Assembly (NCBI GenBank): GCA_965261255.1
Contig: CBDHCQ010000004.1
Coordinates: 3,534,001 to 3,598,000, forward strand
DNA length: 64,000 nucleotides
Direction: 5' to 3'
Origin: Bin80 sp965261255
Lineage (GTDB): Bacteria > Bacteroidota > Rhodothermia > Rhodothermales > Bin80
Every line of letters starts with the position of its first letter. Position 1 is the stretch's first letter. The notes beneath the pieces were generated by a model. The model was not told where the DNA came from. It was given only the letters and a program-made list of their open reading frames with translations, and did no database searches. The translations under genes and the position numbers were made by a program. This document shows, in pieces, positions 9,920-18,379 of the stretch.

Positions 9920-9988
9920 GCAACCATATAATCTGAATTGAGTATCCTGATGGGGAGAAGTGCCTGATAAATTTTATTGGTTCGCATC

Positions 9989-10270
9989 ATGATCTGGGTG
10001 ATAGTTCCTATTGTTGCTATAGTAACGCCCTTCGCTTACAAGGCATTTTCCCAATGGGTAGAGCTTCAGAGGGAAAATTCTGAGTCCCCCCGTACAGAGG
10101 ACCATATTGCGCGCCTGATTGAAGCAGAAGATGCGCTAGCGGCCGCGCAGCGGCGGATTGAGAATCTGGAAACGATCGTAGTCAATCGGCTATTGGAAGC
10201 CCCATCCTCAAAGGACGGCGTGGTGGAAGCGGATCCGTCTGAACTCATAGCACAAAGCACCTCAGATTAG
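9989..10270 (+). CDS. Small membrane-anchored coiled-coil protein (PspB-like)
   Basis: A 93-residue protein with one N-terminal transmembrane helix (WVIVPIVAIVTPFAYKAF) and a cytoplasmic helix with heptad pattern (HIARLIEAEDALAAAQRRIE), followed by an acidic tail. The plan resembles phage-shock protein PspB: single helix, then a coiled coil beginning around a segment that ends in RRIENLETI. The ATG at 9989 is preferred to the TTG at 9977. It starts 69 bases from the divergent rnc start. It is followed after 5 bases by a protein of the same plan, so the two look like tandem paralogues. Function beyond the PspB-like layout is not known. Confidence 0.65.
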   Translation: MIWVIVPIVAIVTPFAYKAFSQWVELQRENSESPRTEDHIARLIEAEDALAAAQRRIENLETIVVNRLLEAPSSKDGVVEADPSELIAQSTSD

Positions 10271-10275
10271 ATACA

Positions 10276-10545
10276 ATGGGGATTTCCTTTTTTGGCATTC
10301 TGGTCGTATTTGCAATCGGTGGGATCCTTGTAGTGATTCTGTCGGTGAGGCTATGGACATTTCTGGGCCGCAAAAACAGTCGCAGCGATGTATCTGCGTT
10401 GCAGGAGTTTTATGCACGCCTTGAAGCGACAGAGTCGGAACAGGATGCCATCAAGCGCAGGGTCGAAAACCTTGAGGCCATTGCGACAACGAATGGTAGA
10501 AGTATTGGACCTCGTTGGGGCAGGGAAGAATCGGTTCGCTCATAG
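10276..10545 (+). CDS. Second small membrane coiled-coil protein (PspB-like)
   Basis: An 89-residue protein with the same plan as its upstream neighbour: an N-terminal helix (FFGILVVFAIGGILVVIL), a short basic linker, then a helix ending RRVENLEAIA, which matches RRIENLETIV in the neighbour. The start is ATG at 10276, only 5 bases after the upstream stop, so the pair is one operon. A duplication or a heterodimer of PspB-like proteins is likely. No PspA, PspC or PspF gene is visible nearby. Confidence 0.65.
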   Translation: MGISFFGILVVFAIGGILVVILSVRLWTFLGRKNSRSDVSALQEFYARLEATESEQDAIKRRVENLEAIATTNGRSIGPRWGREESVRS

Positions 10546-10584
10546 TCGGTTTGGGCTTCTTGATCTGGATTGACTGCGGTCATT

Positions 10585-11475
10585 TCAGGCTCCGCCGCGT
10601 AGAGCAGCATGCACCGTACGTGTGATGGAGGCTCCCAGAGCAGCAGAGTCCTTCTCATCGTCCAACCCCTCAATCAAGATGATCAGTACATATGCATGGG
10701 TGTCGTGCGGGTATATGATTGCGGCATCGTGGTGAATCCGGGTGATTTGTCCGGTTTTGTGAGCAACGCGCGTGTCTTCTGACAGCCCGGCAGGGATCAT
10801 TTCATTGAACTCCTGCTCCAGGAGTATGTCAACCATGCTGCTATCCGCCGTCTCACTTACCGCTCGTCCCTGGCTGATGGCTTCCATGAGGGTTGCGAGG
10901 GCGCGGGCTGTGGTTGAATTGCTGAGACCCAGATCGAATGCTTTAAGGTCCTCGACGCCCCGAAGCACCCGCATACCGGGAGCATTGAGAGTGTCGACCG
11001 TTGCCTGAATAGACTCAGCTCCCAGGAAGTCAATCAGGAGGTTAGTGGCTAGATTGGAGGACACGGTGATCATTTGATAGACCAGTTCCGATATCGTCAT
11101 GTAATCCCCCAGCCGTTCGTAAATGGCATCGTCGGTATCCTCTTCAATACTGTAGTGGGATCCATCTACGATTGAGCGAAAGGAGTTTTGAATCTCGAGA
11201 GTTGAATCCAAGTCCAGGTGACCTGCCTCGAATCTTTTCCAGACCTCAATCATAACGGGCACCTTCATGGTGCTGGCAGCATGAAAGGCACGGTCGCTAA
11301 GGATATCCAGCATCGTCTGCGTGCTGGCGTCCCGAACAGCTACGGCAACGGTGGCATCGGGGTATTCGCGGATAATTGATTGCACCTCATCTTCGAAGGT
11401 GGTCGAGGGGTTGCATGCGATCGCAGACCCGCAGATCAGGGCCAGCACCATGAGTTTGGAGTGTGTTTGAGACAC
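10585..11475 (-). CDS. Class A beta-lactamase-like serine hydrolase (lipoprotein)
   Basis: A 296-residue serine hydrolase of the class A beta-lactamase fold (PF13354 type). The three active-site boxes are present: S-x-x-K in AASTMKVPVM, the SxN box as VSSNLATNLL (SSN in place of SDN), and KTG in RVAHKTGQITR. A possible general-base Glu lies in LRGVEDLKAF where class A enzymes have the omega-loop ExxLN; the Asn is not conserved, so beta-lactam hydrolysis is uncertain. The signal peptide ends in ICGSAIAC, which fits lipoprotein export. It starts 8 bases after hisG on the same strand and is the last gene of a hisE-hisG-bla-like operon. Confidence 0.8.
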   Translation of the reverse strand: MSQTHSKLMVLALICGSAIACNPSTTFEDEVQSIIREYPDATVAVAVRDASTQTMLDILSDRAFHAASTMKVPVMIEVWKRFEAGHLDLDSTLEIQNSFRSIVDGSHYSIEEDTDDAIYERLGDYMTISELVYQMITVSSNLATNLLIDFLGAESIQATVDTLNAPGMRVLRGVEDLKAFDLGLSNSTTARALATLMEAISQGRAVSETADSSMVDILLEQEFNEMIPAGLSEDTRVAHKTGQITRIHHDAAIIYPHDTHAYVLIILIEGLDDEKDSAALGASITRTVHAALRGGA

Positions 11476-11482
11476 GAGCTTG

Positions 11483-12331
11483 TCAAATTCTACAGGTTCG
11501 AATATCGGTAACTAGAATGCCTTTTGCACCCAGATCCTCGAGATCGTCCATAATCCGATTGGTGTCCTTACGGTGCGCCATTGCTTTGATTGCGACCCAG
11601 CCCGGTTTACTTAGTGGAGCGATGGTCGGGGATTCAATACCGGGAGTCACTTCACAGGCCTTCTCAAGTGATGTGCGTGGACAGTCATACTCAATCATAA
11701 CATAGGTTCTGGCGAGAAGTATCCCTTGGAGCCGTCTCACGAAAAGATTTGCAGCGGTCTCGGTTTCAATAATTCCAGCGCGTCCAACCAGAAGTGCTTC
11801 AGTTTCTAGGATTGGTTCGCCAATTACTGACAGTTGTGCTTCCTCCAGTGTGCGTCCTGTCTGAACAAGATCAGCGACGACATCTGCCACTCCCAGCTGA
11901 ATCGATACTTCGACCGCTCCGTCAAGAGGTACGATTTCCGCTCGAACATTTTTCGCTGCCAGGTCAACTGAAACCAGATGCTTGAACGAAGTAGCTATGC
12001 GTAGCCCCTCGAAATCTTCGATGCTAAGGTTTTGATGGTGTGGGCCTGCATAGCACAGCCGTGCCGCTCCAAAACCCAGCGAAAGAATTTCTTCTAGATT
12101 GGCCTGCTGCTCAATCATAAAATCTCGACCCGTGATCCCTAAATCCAGGACACCGTTGCTAACGTAGGTTACAATGTCACGTGGTCGCAGGAAGTAGAAC
12201 AGGGTTTCATTTTCAGCATCCTTAACGCGCAATTCGCGCCCCGATCGTTTACATCGGTAGCCGGCGGTCTTAATGAGCTCTACGGAGTCCTTGGCGAGTG
12301 CGCCTTTATTGGGCAGGGCAATTTGTAGCAT
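11483..12331 (-). CDS. hisG: ATP phosphoribosyltransferase, long form
   Basis: First enzyme of histidine synthesis: joins ATP and PRPP to phosphoribosyl-ATP. The 282-residue length is the long, homohexameric HisG form with a C-terminal ACT-like regulatory domain for histidine feedback (from about residue 205), so no HisZ partner is needed. It begins MLQIALPNKGALAKDSVELI; the PRPP-binding segment follows around LGVADVVADLVQTGRTLEEA. It is 17 bases downstream of hisE, the next enzyme in the pathway. Confidence 0.95.
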   Translation of the reverse strand: MLQIALPNKGALAKDSVELIKTAGYRCKRSGRELRVKDAENETLFYFLRPRDIVTYVSNGVLDLGITGRDFMIEQQANLEEILSLGFGAARLCYAGPHHQNLSIEDFEGLRIATSFKHLVSVDLAAKNVRAEIVPLDGAVEVSIQLGVADVVADLVQTGRTLEEAQLSVIGEPILETEALLVGRAGIIETETAANLFVRRLQGILLARTYVMIEYDCPRTSLEKACEVTPGIESPTIAPLSKPGWVAIKAMAHRKDTNRIMDDLEDLGAKGILVTDIRTCRI

Positions 12332-12348
12332 TGGGACAATGTTTGATC

Positions 12349-12612
12349 TTAAAGATGGCGATAAACATCCTCCAACGACAGATCGCAGGCAAGCATCATG
12401 ACTTGAATGTGATACAGCAGTTGGGAGATTTCCTCAGCAGCGCGTTCACGAGATTCGTGGCTTGCTGCCATCCACACTTCGCCAGCTTCCTCCAGAATTT
12501 TTTTGCCAATCTCATGCGTGCCTGAATTGACTGCCTGTACCGTACCGGACATCGGATCCTGTTGGTGTACCTTGTCCTCCAGTTCCTGGAAAAGATCTTC
12601 AAACCGCTTCAT
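12349..12612 (-). CDS. hisE: Phosphoribosyl-ATP pyrophosphatase
   Basis: Second enzyme of histidine synthesis: removes pyrophosphate from phosphoribosyl-ATP. It is 87 residues, the usual size of stand-alone HisE. The all-alpha NTP-pyrophosphohydrolase motif is clear: KKILEEAGEVWMAA then RAAEEISQLLYHI, with the metal-binding E-E-x-x-E and E-E pairs. hisI is not adjacent. It is the first gene of the minus-strand operon, so the promoter should lie just above 12612. Confidence 0.93.
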   Translation of the reverse strand: MKRFEDLFQELEDKVHQQDPMSGTVQAVNSGTHEIGKKILEEAGEVWMAASHESRERAAEEISQLLYHIQVMMLACDLSLEDVYRHL

Positions 12613-13099
12613 TTTAAAAATTATTGGACTGATTTACTATGCCTGGGGATCTAACTCGCGACTCTTGCAGAACTTATGAATTTGGGGTGGTATTTGGCCA
12701 ATGGGAGCTTACGGGACCCTCTTATGGCTGATTCAACGCGACGTAGGAATAGGTAGAGGCCAAAACTCGATCGTGCTTCCCACGCATCTGTAAAATCTGG
12801 TTCTGCCGCAGACAGGAAAACGAATTGTAATCGGATTCAAATCGTGGATTGAGTAGTAAAGTTAGTGGCAGCCAGGGATTTTACCGACTACATCGGTTGG
12901 AGTTGAGGATTTTGTATTTCCGCTTCGCAGAAATAGACTGGCCCCGGTATCCAAAGGCAAGCTGCGCTCGTAATCTGCTTAATCCATAAGTCGGTGCAAA
13001 TGAAGAAGATTATGGATGATAATATAGAAATGTAAATGGATAAGTTATTATATAGCAAGTCCAATACTATATTGATTATATAACCATTACCCCGCGGCC
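12613..13099. other. Divergent intergenic region with an AT-rich stretch
   Basis: About 490 bases between hisE (minus) and the metallophosphatase (plus). The left two thirds show no open frame of quality. Positions about 13010-13085 are very AT-rich and repetitive in TATA-type words, just upstream of the ATG at 13100, and probably hold the promoter of the surface-protein block. No clear -35/-10 pair can be singled out. Confidence 0.5.
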
Positions 13100-15169
13100 A
13101 TGAGAGTTTTCCTGATCCTGACACTGACCATAATGACCACATCAGCGGCCTTCGGGCAGTCGCTGCCGTTCTATGACGACTTCAACGACGGGGACTTTGA
13201 CGGATGGGAAGTAATAGACGATGTGGAGCCCCAGTTTGGCCCCAGTGACTGGTCTGTTGAATTCGGAGAACTCGTCCAGAAATCAAACATTTGGTCCTAT
13301 GGACCGGTCGAGCTTGAAACTAAATACCACCTCGGCACCCACGTGGCCACCGGAGATAAGAACTGGGCTGACTATTCGTTCAATGCAGTCGTCCGCAGCT
13401 CCGACAATGATGGCGTCGGTCTTATCTTCCGCTACCAGGATGAGCGCAACTATTACCGTATCCTGCTGATGAACGACGCCGCATGGTCGGGCCGCGATTC
13501 ATCGGGGGTGCCAGTCAACACGCCGCTGCAGCGCCTGCAGAAGTTCATTGATGGGGAACCGTTCATTCTGGCCGAGAATAAAGTCTCGCAAGCCTATCCG
13601 TCAGACTATTTCGCGCTGACCGCGGATGTGCGTGGCGATACGCTGCGGGCCTATCTCAACGGTGACCTAATTCTTTCAGCCCTTGATGATACGTACGACT
13701 CCGGGCGGATTGGGCTGCTGTCCTATGCCAATACCGGCGCCTATTACGATAGTGTCGCTGTAACTCAGACACCGTTAATCTATAGCGAACCCAAAGAACG
13801 ACAATTCATGTACAGAGTCCGTGAGTTCCGCGCCCCGTACATCCAGAACCCGACGCAGACCTCAGTGGAAGTTGCCTGGCGCACCGTGGACCCCTCTGTA
13901 GGCCGTGTGCGGTACGGCGTGGAGAAGGGCAATCTAGACTTTGAGGCCGTTGAATCTGAGCAGGTGCAAAAGCACCATGTCCGGCTGGATGGCCTTCAGG
14001 TGAGCACGCGATACTTTTACGAGGTATACAGCGGATCAGACCAGTCATCCGGTGAAGAGAACTTCAGAACGGCACCCCGGCACGATCAGAAGAAGTTTTC
14101 CTTTCTGGTCCTAGGAGACAGCGGTGTTGATACCCCCACACAGTGGCGTGTAGGCGAGCAGATGCGCGCGAGCATGAATGAACGCGAAGTGGACTTCGTG
14201 GTCCATGTGGGCGATGTCCATCAGGGCGCCGGTGACTATTACGATGATATCTACTTCAAACCCTATCGGGAAATCATCAAGAACATCAACATCTTCACAT
14301 CACTGGGTAATCACGATGTGATCACCGACAATGGAGGCGTGTATCTAGATGATTTCTACCTGCCGCACAACAACCCGGACAGTACCGAGCGCTACTACTC
14401 ATTCCGATGGGCCAACGCATACTTCATTGCTCTTGACACGAACGGGGATTTCTCGCCGGGATCGGCTCAGCACGATTTCCTGCTTGAAGCTCTGACCGAC
14501 AGCCTGCGCCGGTCCGCAACTTGGACTTTCGTCTATGCGCACCATCCGCCCTATACTGAATTCTGGACCAACTACTATGGCGACGAGCGAGTCCAGAACC
14601 ACCTCGTTCCCATTTACGAAGAATATGATGTGGACATGGTAATGAATGGGCATACTCACAGTTACGAGCGGGGCGAAAAAGAACATGTCCACTATCTCGT
14701 GTCTGGAGGTGGAGGCGGCGGCCTGGACGATTTTTTCGTGGACTACGACCATATCACGTTCTCGGACGGGGTGCATCACTTTACGCGCATAGATGTGGAT
14801 GACGATCAGCTCACGGTCACCGCCACCGATCAGTACGGCCAGCAGGTGGATCAGTTCGTCGTCAACAAGTACGCTTCACTGGATTCCGAAGATGGAGAGC
14901 TGCCGGACGGAATGGGACTGGATCAGAACTTTCCCAATCCTTTTGCGGACTCAACCACAATCCGCTACTCCGTCGCAGACCCGGAGAGAGTCATCCTGGA
15001 GGTGTACGATACGCTGGGCAGAAGAGTAAGCACGCTTGTCAACCGGAACCATGCACCGGGCCGCTATGCTGTGACCTACAGTCCAATGCATCTGGCAAGC
15101 GGCCGATACACATTCAGGCTTACCGCCGGCTCGGCCATCCTCACGCGGCCATTTACCATAGTCCGATGA
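13100..15169 (+). CDS. Secreted purple-acid-phosphatase-like metallophosphoesterase with T9SS sorting domain
   Basis: Exported metallophosphoesterase of 689 residues. A signal peptide ending in SAAFGQ leads into a jelly-roll laminin-G/DUF1080-like domain (about 20-225), a fibronectin-like purple acid phosphatase N-domain (about 235-325) and the catalytic domain (about 330-560). The metal ligands are all visible: LGDSGVDT, HVGDVHQG, SLGNHDVI, YAHHPPY and MNGHTHSYER. The last 85 residues form a type IX sorting domain, from QNFPNPFADSTTIRYS through LGRRVSTL to the end. The protein is therefore predicted to cross the outer membrane and be attached to or released from the surface. It opens the surface-protein block and may supply phosphate. 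Confidence 0.88.
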   Translation: MRVFLILTLTIMTTSAAFGQSLPFYDDFNDGDFDGWEVIDDVEPQFGPSDWSVEFGELVQKSNIWSYGPVELETKYHLGTHVATGDKNWADYSFNAVVRSSDNDGVGLIFRYQDERNYYRILLMNDAAWSGRDSSGVPVNTPLQRLQKFIDGEPFILAENKVSQAYPSDYFALTADVRGDTLRAYLNGDLILSALDDTYDSGRIGLLSYANTGAYYDSVAVTQTPLIYSEPKERQFMYRVREFRAPYIQNPTQTSVEVAWRTVDPSVGRVRYGVEKGNLDFEAVESEQVQKHHVRLDGLQVSTRYFYEVYSGSDQSSGEENFRTAPRHDQKKFSFLVLGDSGVDTPTQWRVGEQMRASMNEREVDFVVHVGDVHQGAGDYYDDIYFKPYREIIKNINIFTSLGNHDVITDNGGVYLDDFYLPHNNPDSTERYYSFRWANAYFIALDTNGDFSPGSAQHDFLLEALTDSLRRSATWTFVYAHHPPYTEFWTNYYGDERVQNHLVPIYEEYDVDMVMNGHTHSYERGEKEHVHYLVSGGGGGGLDDFFVDYDHITFSDGVHHFTRIDVDDDQLTVTATDQYGQQVDQFVVNKYASLDSEDGELPDGMGLDQNFPNPFADSTTIRYSVADPERVILEVYDTLGRRVSTLVNRNHAPGRYAVTYSPMHLASGRYTFRLTAGSAILTRPFTIVR

Positions 15170-15388
15170 GGGCGGATATTTACTGGGGGTGCTCGCCGGA
15201 CGGTACCAACTCCATGAGTGCTCAGTACACGCCTGCCAAGCGATCGCAGAATATGATCCGGACAGCCCTTCCCGGCATACTCAGAGTCCGCCGTGTCACC
15301 TGCTTTTGCTATCTTTCGTTCTGTTGCACTTACTTGCGTTTTGCCTAAATTGTATTTAGATTTCACACCTTCTCAGTCCACATTGACT

Positions 15389-18367
15389 ATGTTGTCTTAC
15401 GCGTCGTCAGGATTGTCGGCGGCCCTATTTGGGCGATCGCCTGGGGATTGTGTCGTGCGGTTTGTGTCCCGGTTGATCCAGACGGGTATGTGGGTAGGTC
15501 TATTGATACTATTCGGGCAGGACGTTCATGCCCAGAGCACGGGCAAAATCTCCGGGGTTGTTCTGGAGGCTGCCACCGAACTCCCTCTTCCGGGAGCCAG
15601 CGTTTATCTGGAGGAGAACAAGAATCTGGGCGCGCTGACTACAACAGATGGCAGTTATGTGATTCTTGGGATCCCTCCCGGCACCTATACCGTGATGATG
15701 TCCTTCGTAGGCTTCGCTACGGTTCGCCACGAAGAAGTTCAGGTCTTTTCGGGACAAACAACATTTGTTGACGGATCCTTACCGGAGGAAGTGATTGAGG
15801 GGGAAGAGATCATTGTAACTGCGGAACGCCCGATTGTAATCCGGGATCGGACCAGCACCGTTTCCTACGTAGATCAGGCAGTCATCGAACGTTTGCCTGT
15901 GCAGGAGCTGGGCGAGCTTGTGCAGTTTCAGCCGGGCGTAGTCACCAGTGCCAGCGGAGGACTCCATTTCCGGGGCGGACGCGAAAGGGAAACGGCCTAC
16001 GTCATTGATGGCATCCCGGTGCAAAATGTGTTCTCCCAGTCCGGAGGTAACTCGGTGGACGTGGAAGTTCAATCCGTTCAGGAACTGCAAGTGTTCACCG
16101 GTACATTTGATGCGGAGTTCGGAGGAGCACAATCCGGAATTGTAAGCGTCACCACGCGGGACCCGGCCAGCAGTCTTGAGGGTCAGCTGCGCTTCCAGGC
16201 TGGAGATTTCTATGCGAATAACGATGAGATTTTTATTGGGGGAACGGGCTTTGATCCTTTGGCCACCAAGGGCGTGACCCTGACGCTGACCGGACCCATC
16301 ACTGGTGAAAAGCTGGGGTTCTTTTTTTCCGGACGCTTCGAGGATAGAGCGGGGGCATTGCAGGGGGAGCGCCGATTCACGCCCGAGGATGGATTCATAA
16401 TTGACACTTATCGCCGGTGGTATCGTGATGTATACCAGCCGGACGACACACGTCTGATCACGCTGGACTCCGCGCGTACCCCCACGGGAGGTTCAATTCT
16501 GGGGGCGGATGGCAACCCGCTGACCTTTTCATCCGGTGACGGAGAGATCGTTCGGATGCAGTGGCGCCAATCACTCACACTCAATCCGAAAATCGTTTTT
16601 CGACCTGCCTCACGCCTCCACATAACTTACAGCGCGTTGTACAACCGATGGCATGGACAGGGCTACAGCAATGGCCGCCGATATGCGCCGGACCATAGGA
16701 GCACGCAGTATTTCAACTCCCTGACTCACATTTTGTCTGCCAAACAGACCTTCGGCAGCAACAAAGTGTTGGCGCTGAGGGGGTCGTACAAGACGTTTTC
16801 AAGCTCTTCCTATGCCTTTGAGTCAATCTCCGATCCAAGGATCCAGTACATCTCGGCCAGCGACGATGTGACCGGGTACAGCCTGGGGGCTACCGACAAT
16901 GGAGAAGGGCGGAGTTCGGAACGCCAGATTATCGCCTCTGGAGACTTTACGTGGCAGATCAATCCCCGCAACGAGTTCAAGTCTGGGTTCCAATACCGGC
17001 AAAACGCCTACACGATAGAGGACCTGGATCGGAGTTGGGTGCATCGCGACAACAAGGATTCCCTCTACCTAGCGGTCACCTATCCGCCGGCCTTGGACTA
17101 TCCGAATTTCTCTGACTATGCGGAGGCAGTTCGCCAGCTGATGCCAGACTTGGTTCCGGAACTCGCCCGATTCGCCGTTGATGACCGGTTTGAGCAGGCC
17201 CCCATTGAGTTTGCGGCCTTTGCCCAGAACAAGCTTGAATTTGATCGGCGACTGGTTATTAAACTGGGGGTTCGATTTGAGTATTTTGATGTCCGGGAAA
17301 ATCGTCTAATTGACCCGCGTACCCCGACCGACCGTATCGGCCGGGCCGACAATTTTGAGCCCACCCCGTCTAAAATGTATCTCAGCCCGCGTGTAGGTAT
17401 CTCCTATCCCTTCTCGGAGCGGGGGGCTTTCCGCGTGGCTTACGGTCACTTTATACAGATGCCCGCCTATCGGGAAATGTTCAAGAATCCCGTGTTTGCC
17501 ACCATCAATGTCGGCCGCCTGGAGGGCCGCTCGGTCGGCAACCCGGACTTGGAGCCCGAACGGACCATCAAGTACGAAATGGGTCTGCAACAGCAGTTGT
17601 CGTCGTCCATCGGGCTGGACATAAACCTGTTCTATAAGAATATTCGCAACCTGTTGGGAACAGAAATTCTGGGCACGCTGGATAACATCCAGTACACGCG
17701 TACCGTGAACAGAGACTACGGGCTGGTGCGAGGCGGCACGATTTCCCTGATCACCCGACCCGAAGGGATATTGCTGAGCGCCACTTTGGATCTGACATAT
17801 TCCGATGCACGTGGAAGCTCGTCCAGTGCGGGCGATGTGGCCAACATTGTCATCGCCGGCCGGTCCGGCGAAGTGGGTGACCTGTTTCTGGAGCGCCAAA
17901 TCATCCCTCTCAACTGGGACCAGACGCTCACTCTTAACGCTACCGCCAATTTCGGGCGACCGGACAACTGGAGTGTCGGCTTCATTTCTCAACTTGCCAC
18001 CGGACAGCCTTACACGCCGTCTTTCCTGGACCCAAATCTGGACTTCCCGGACAATGAATTCGACAACGCACTCAAAAAGCCAGTGCTGTTTACATTTGAC
18101 CTTACGGCCGAAAAACGTATCTCACTAGGACGGTTTTCCTATGGTCTGCGAATTCAGGTGGAAAATGTATTTAATTACCTCAACGAATTGTTTGTGGACA
18201 GCGTATCCGGCCGCTCAGGTCAAATAATCCGGCTGCCGGAGGTGCAGGCGGATCGGGACATGGTCACCGAGTATGTAGGACTATTTACACGTCAGGAAGC
18301 CGACAATATCCCAAACTGGTATTCCGCACCCAGAAAGATCCTGTTCAACGTAACCGTTAATTTTTGA
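15389..18367 (+). CDS. TonB-dependent outer-membrane receptor with carboxypeptidase-regulatory domain
   Basis: A beta-barrel receptor of about 990 residues for energised uptake. After the export signal (FGQDVHAQ) comes a CarboxypepD_reg-like domain (GKISGVVLEAATELPLPGAS to about residue 125) and a plug with LVQFQPGVVTSASGGLHFRG and a DGIP motif. The barrel follows and ends in an aromatic terminal strand (ILFNVTVNF). The open frame reaches back to 15293, but its first 30 codons do not look like a signal peptide; ATG 15389, GTG 15455 or ATG 15488 are better starts. It is followed after 12 bases by a large secreted protein, as SusC-like receptors are often paired with a surface partner. The substrate is unknown. 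Confidence 0.88.
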   Translation: MLSYASSGLSAALFGRSPGDCVVRFVSRLIQTGMWVGLLILFGQDVHAQSTGKISGVVLEAATELPLPGASVYLEENKNLGALTTTDGSYVILGIPPGTYTVMMSFVGFATVRHEEVQVFSGQTTFVDGSLPEEVIEGEEIIVTAERPIVIRDRTSTVSYVDQAVIERLPVQELGELVQFQPGVVTSASGGLHFRGGRERETAYVIDGIPVQNVFSQSGGNSVDVEVQSVQELQVFTGTFDAEFGGAQSGIVSVTTRDPASSLEGQLRFQAGDFYANNDEIFIGGTGFDPLATKGVTLTLTGPITGEKLGFFFSGRFEDRAGALQGERRFTPEDGFIIDTYRRWYRDVYQPDDTRLITLDSARTPTGGSILGADGNPLTFSSGDGEIVRMQWRQSLTLNPKIVFRPASRLHITYSALYNRWHGQGYSNGRRYAPDHRSTQYFNSLTHILSAKQTFGSNKVLALRGSYKTFSSSSYAFESISDPRIQYISASDDVTGYSLGATDNGEGRSSERQIIASGDFTWQINPRNEFKSGFQYRQNAYTIEDLDRSWVHRDNKDSLYLAVTYPPALDYPNFSDYAEAVRQLMPDLVPELARFAVDDRFEQAPIEFAAFAQNKLEFDRRLVIKLGVRFEYFDVRENRLIDPRTPTDRIGRADNFEPTPSKMYLSPRVGISYPFSERGAFRVAYGHFIQMPAYREMFKNPVFATINVGRLEGRSVGNPDLEPERTIKYEMGLQQQLSSSIGLDINLFYKNIRNLLGTEILGTLDNIQYTRTVNRDYGLVRGGTISLITRPEGILLSATLDLTYSDARGSSSSAGDVANIVIAGRSGEVGDLFLERQIIPLNWDQTLTLNATANFGRPDNWSVGFISQLATGQPYTPSFLDPNLDFPDNEFDNALKKPVLFTFDLTAEKRISLGRFSYGLRIQVENVFNYLNELFVDSVSGRSGQIIRLPEVQADRDMVTEYVGLFTRQEADNIPNWYSAPRKILFNVTVNF

Positions 18368-18379
18368 TCTGCATTCGTT

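Noticed and set aside
12613..13099. tRNA gene suggested by a GATTCAAATC word near 12832
   Set aside because: No acceptor or anticodon stem could be formed around it.
17306..17992. Minus-strand frame of 228 codons opposite the TonB receptor
   Set aside because: Antisense shadow of a strongly supported receptor gene.
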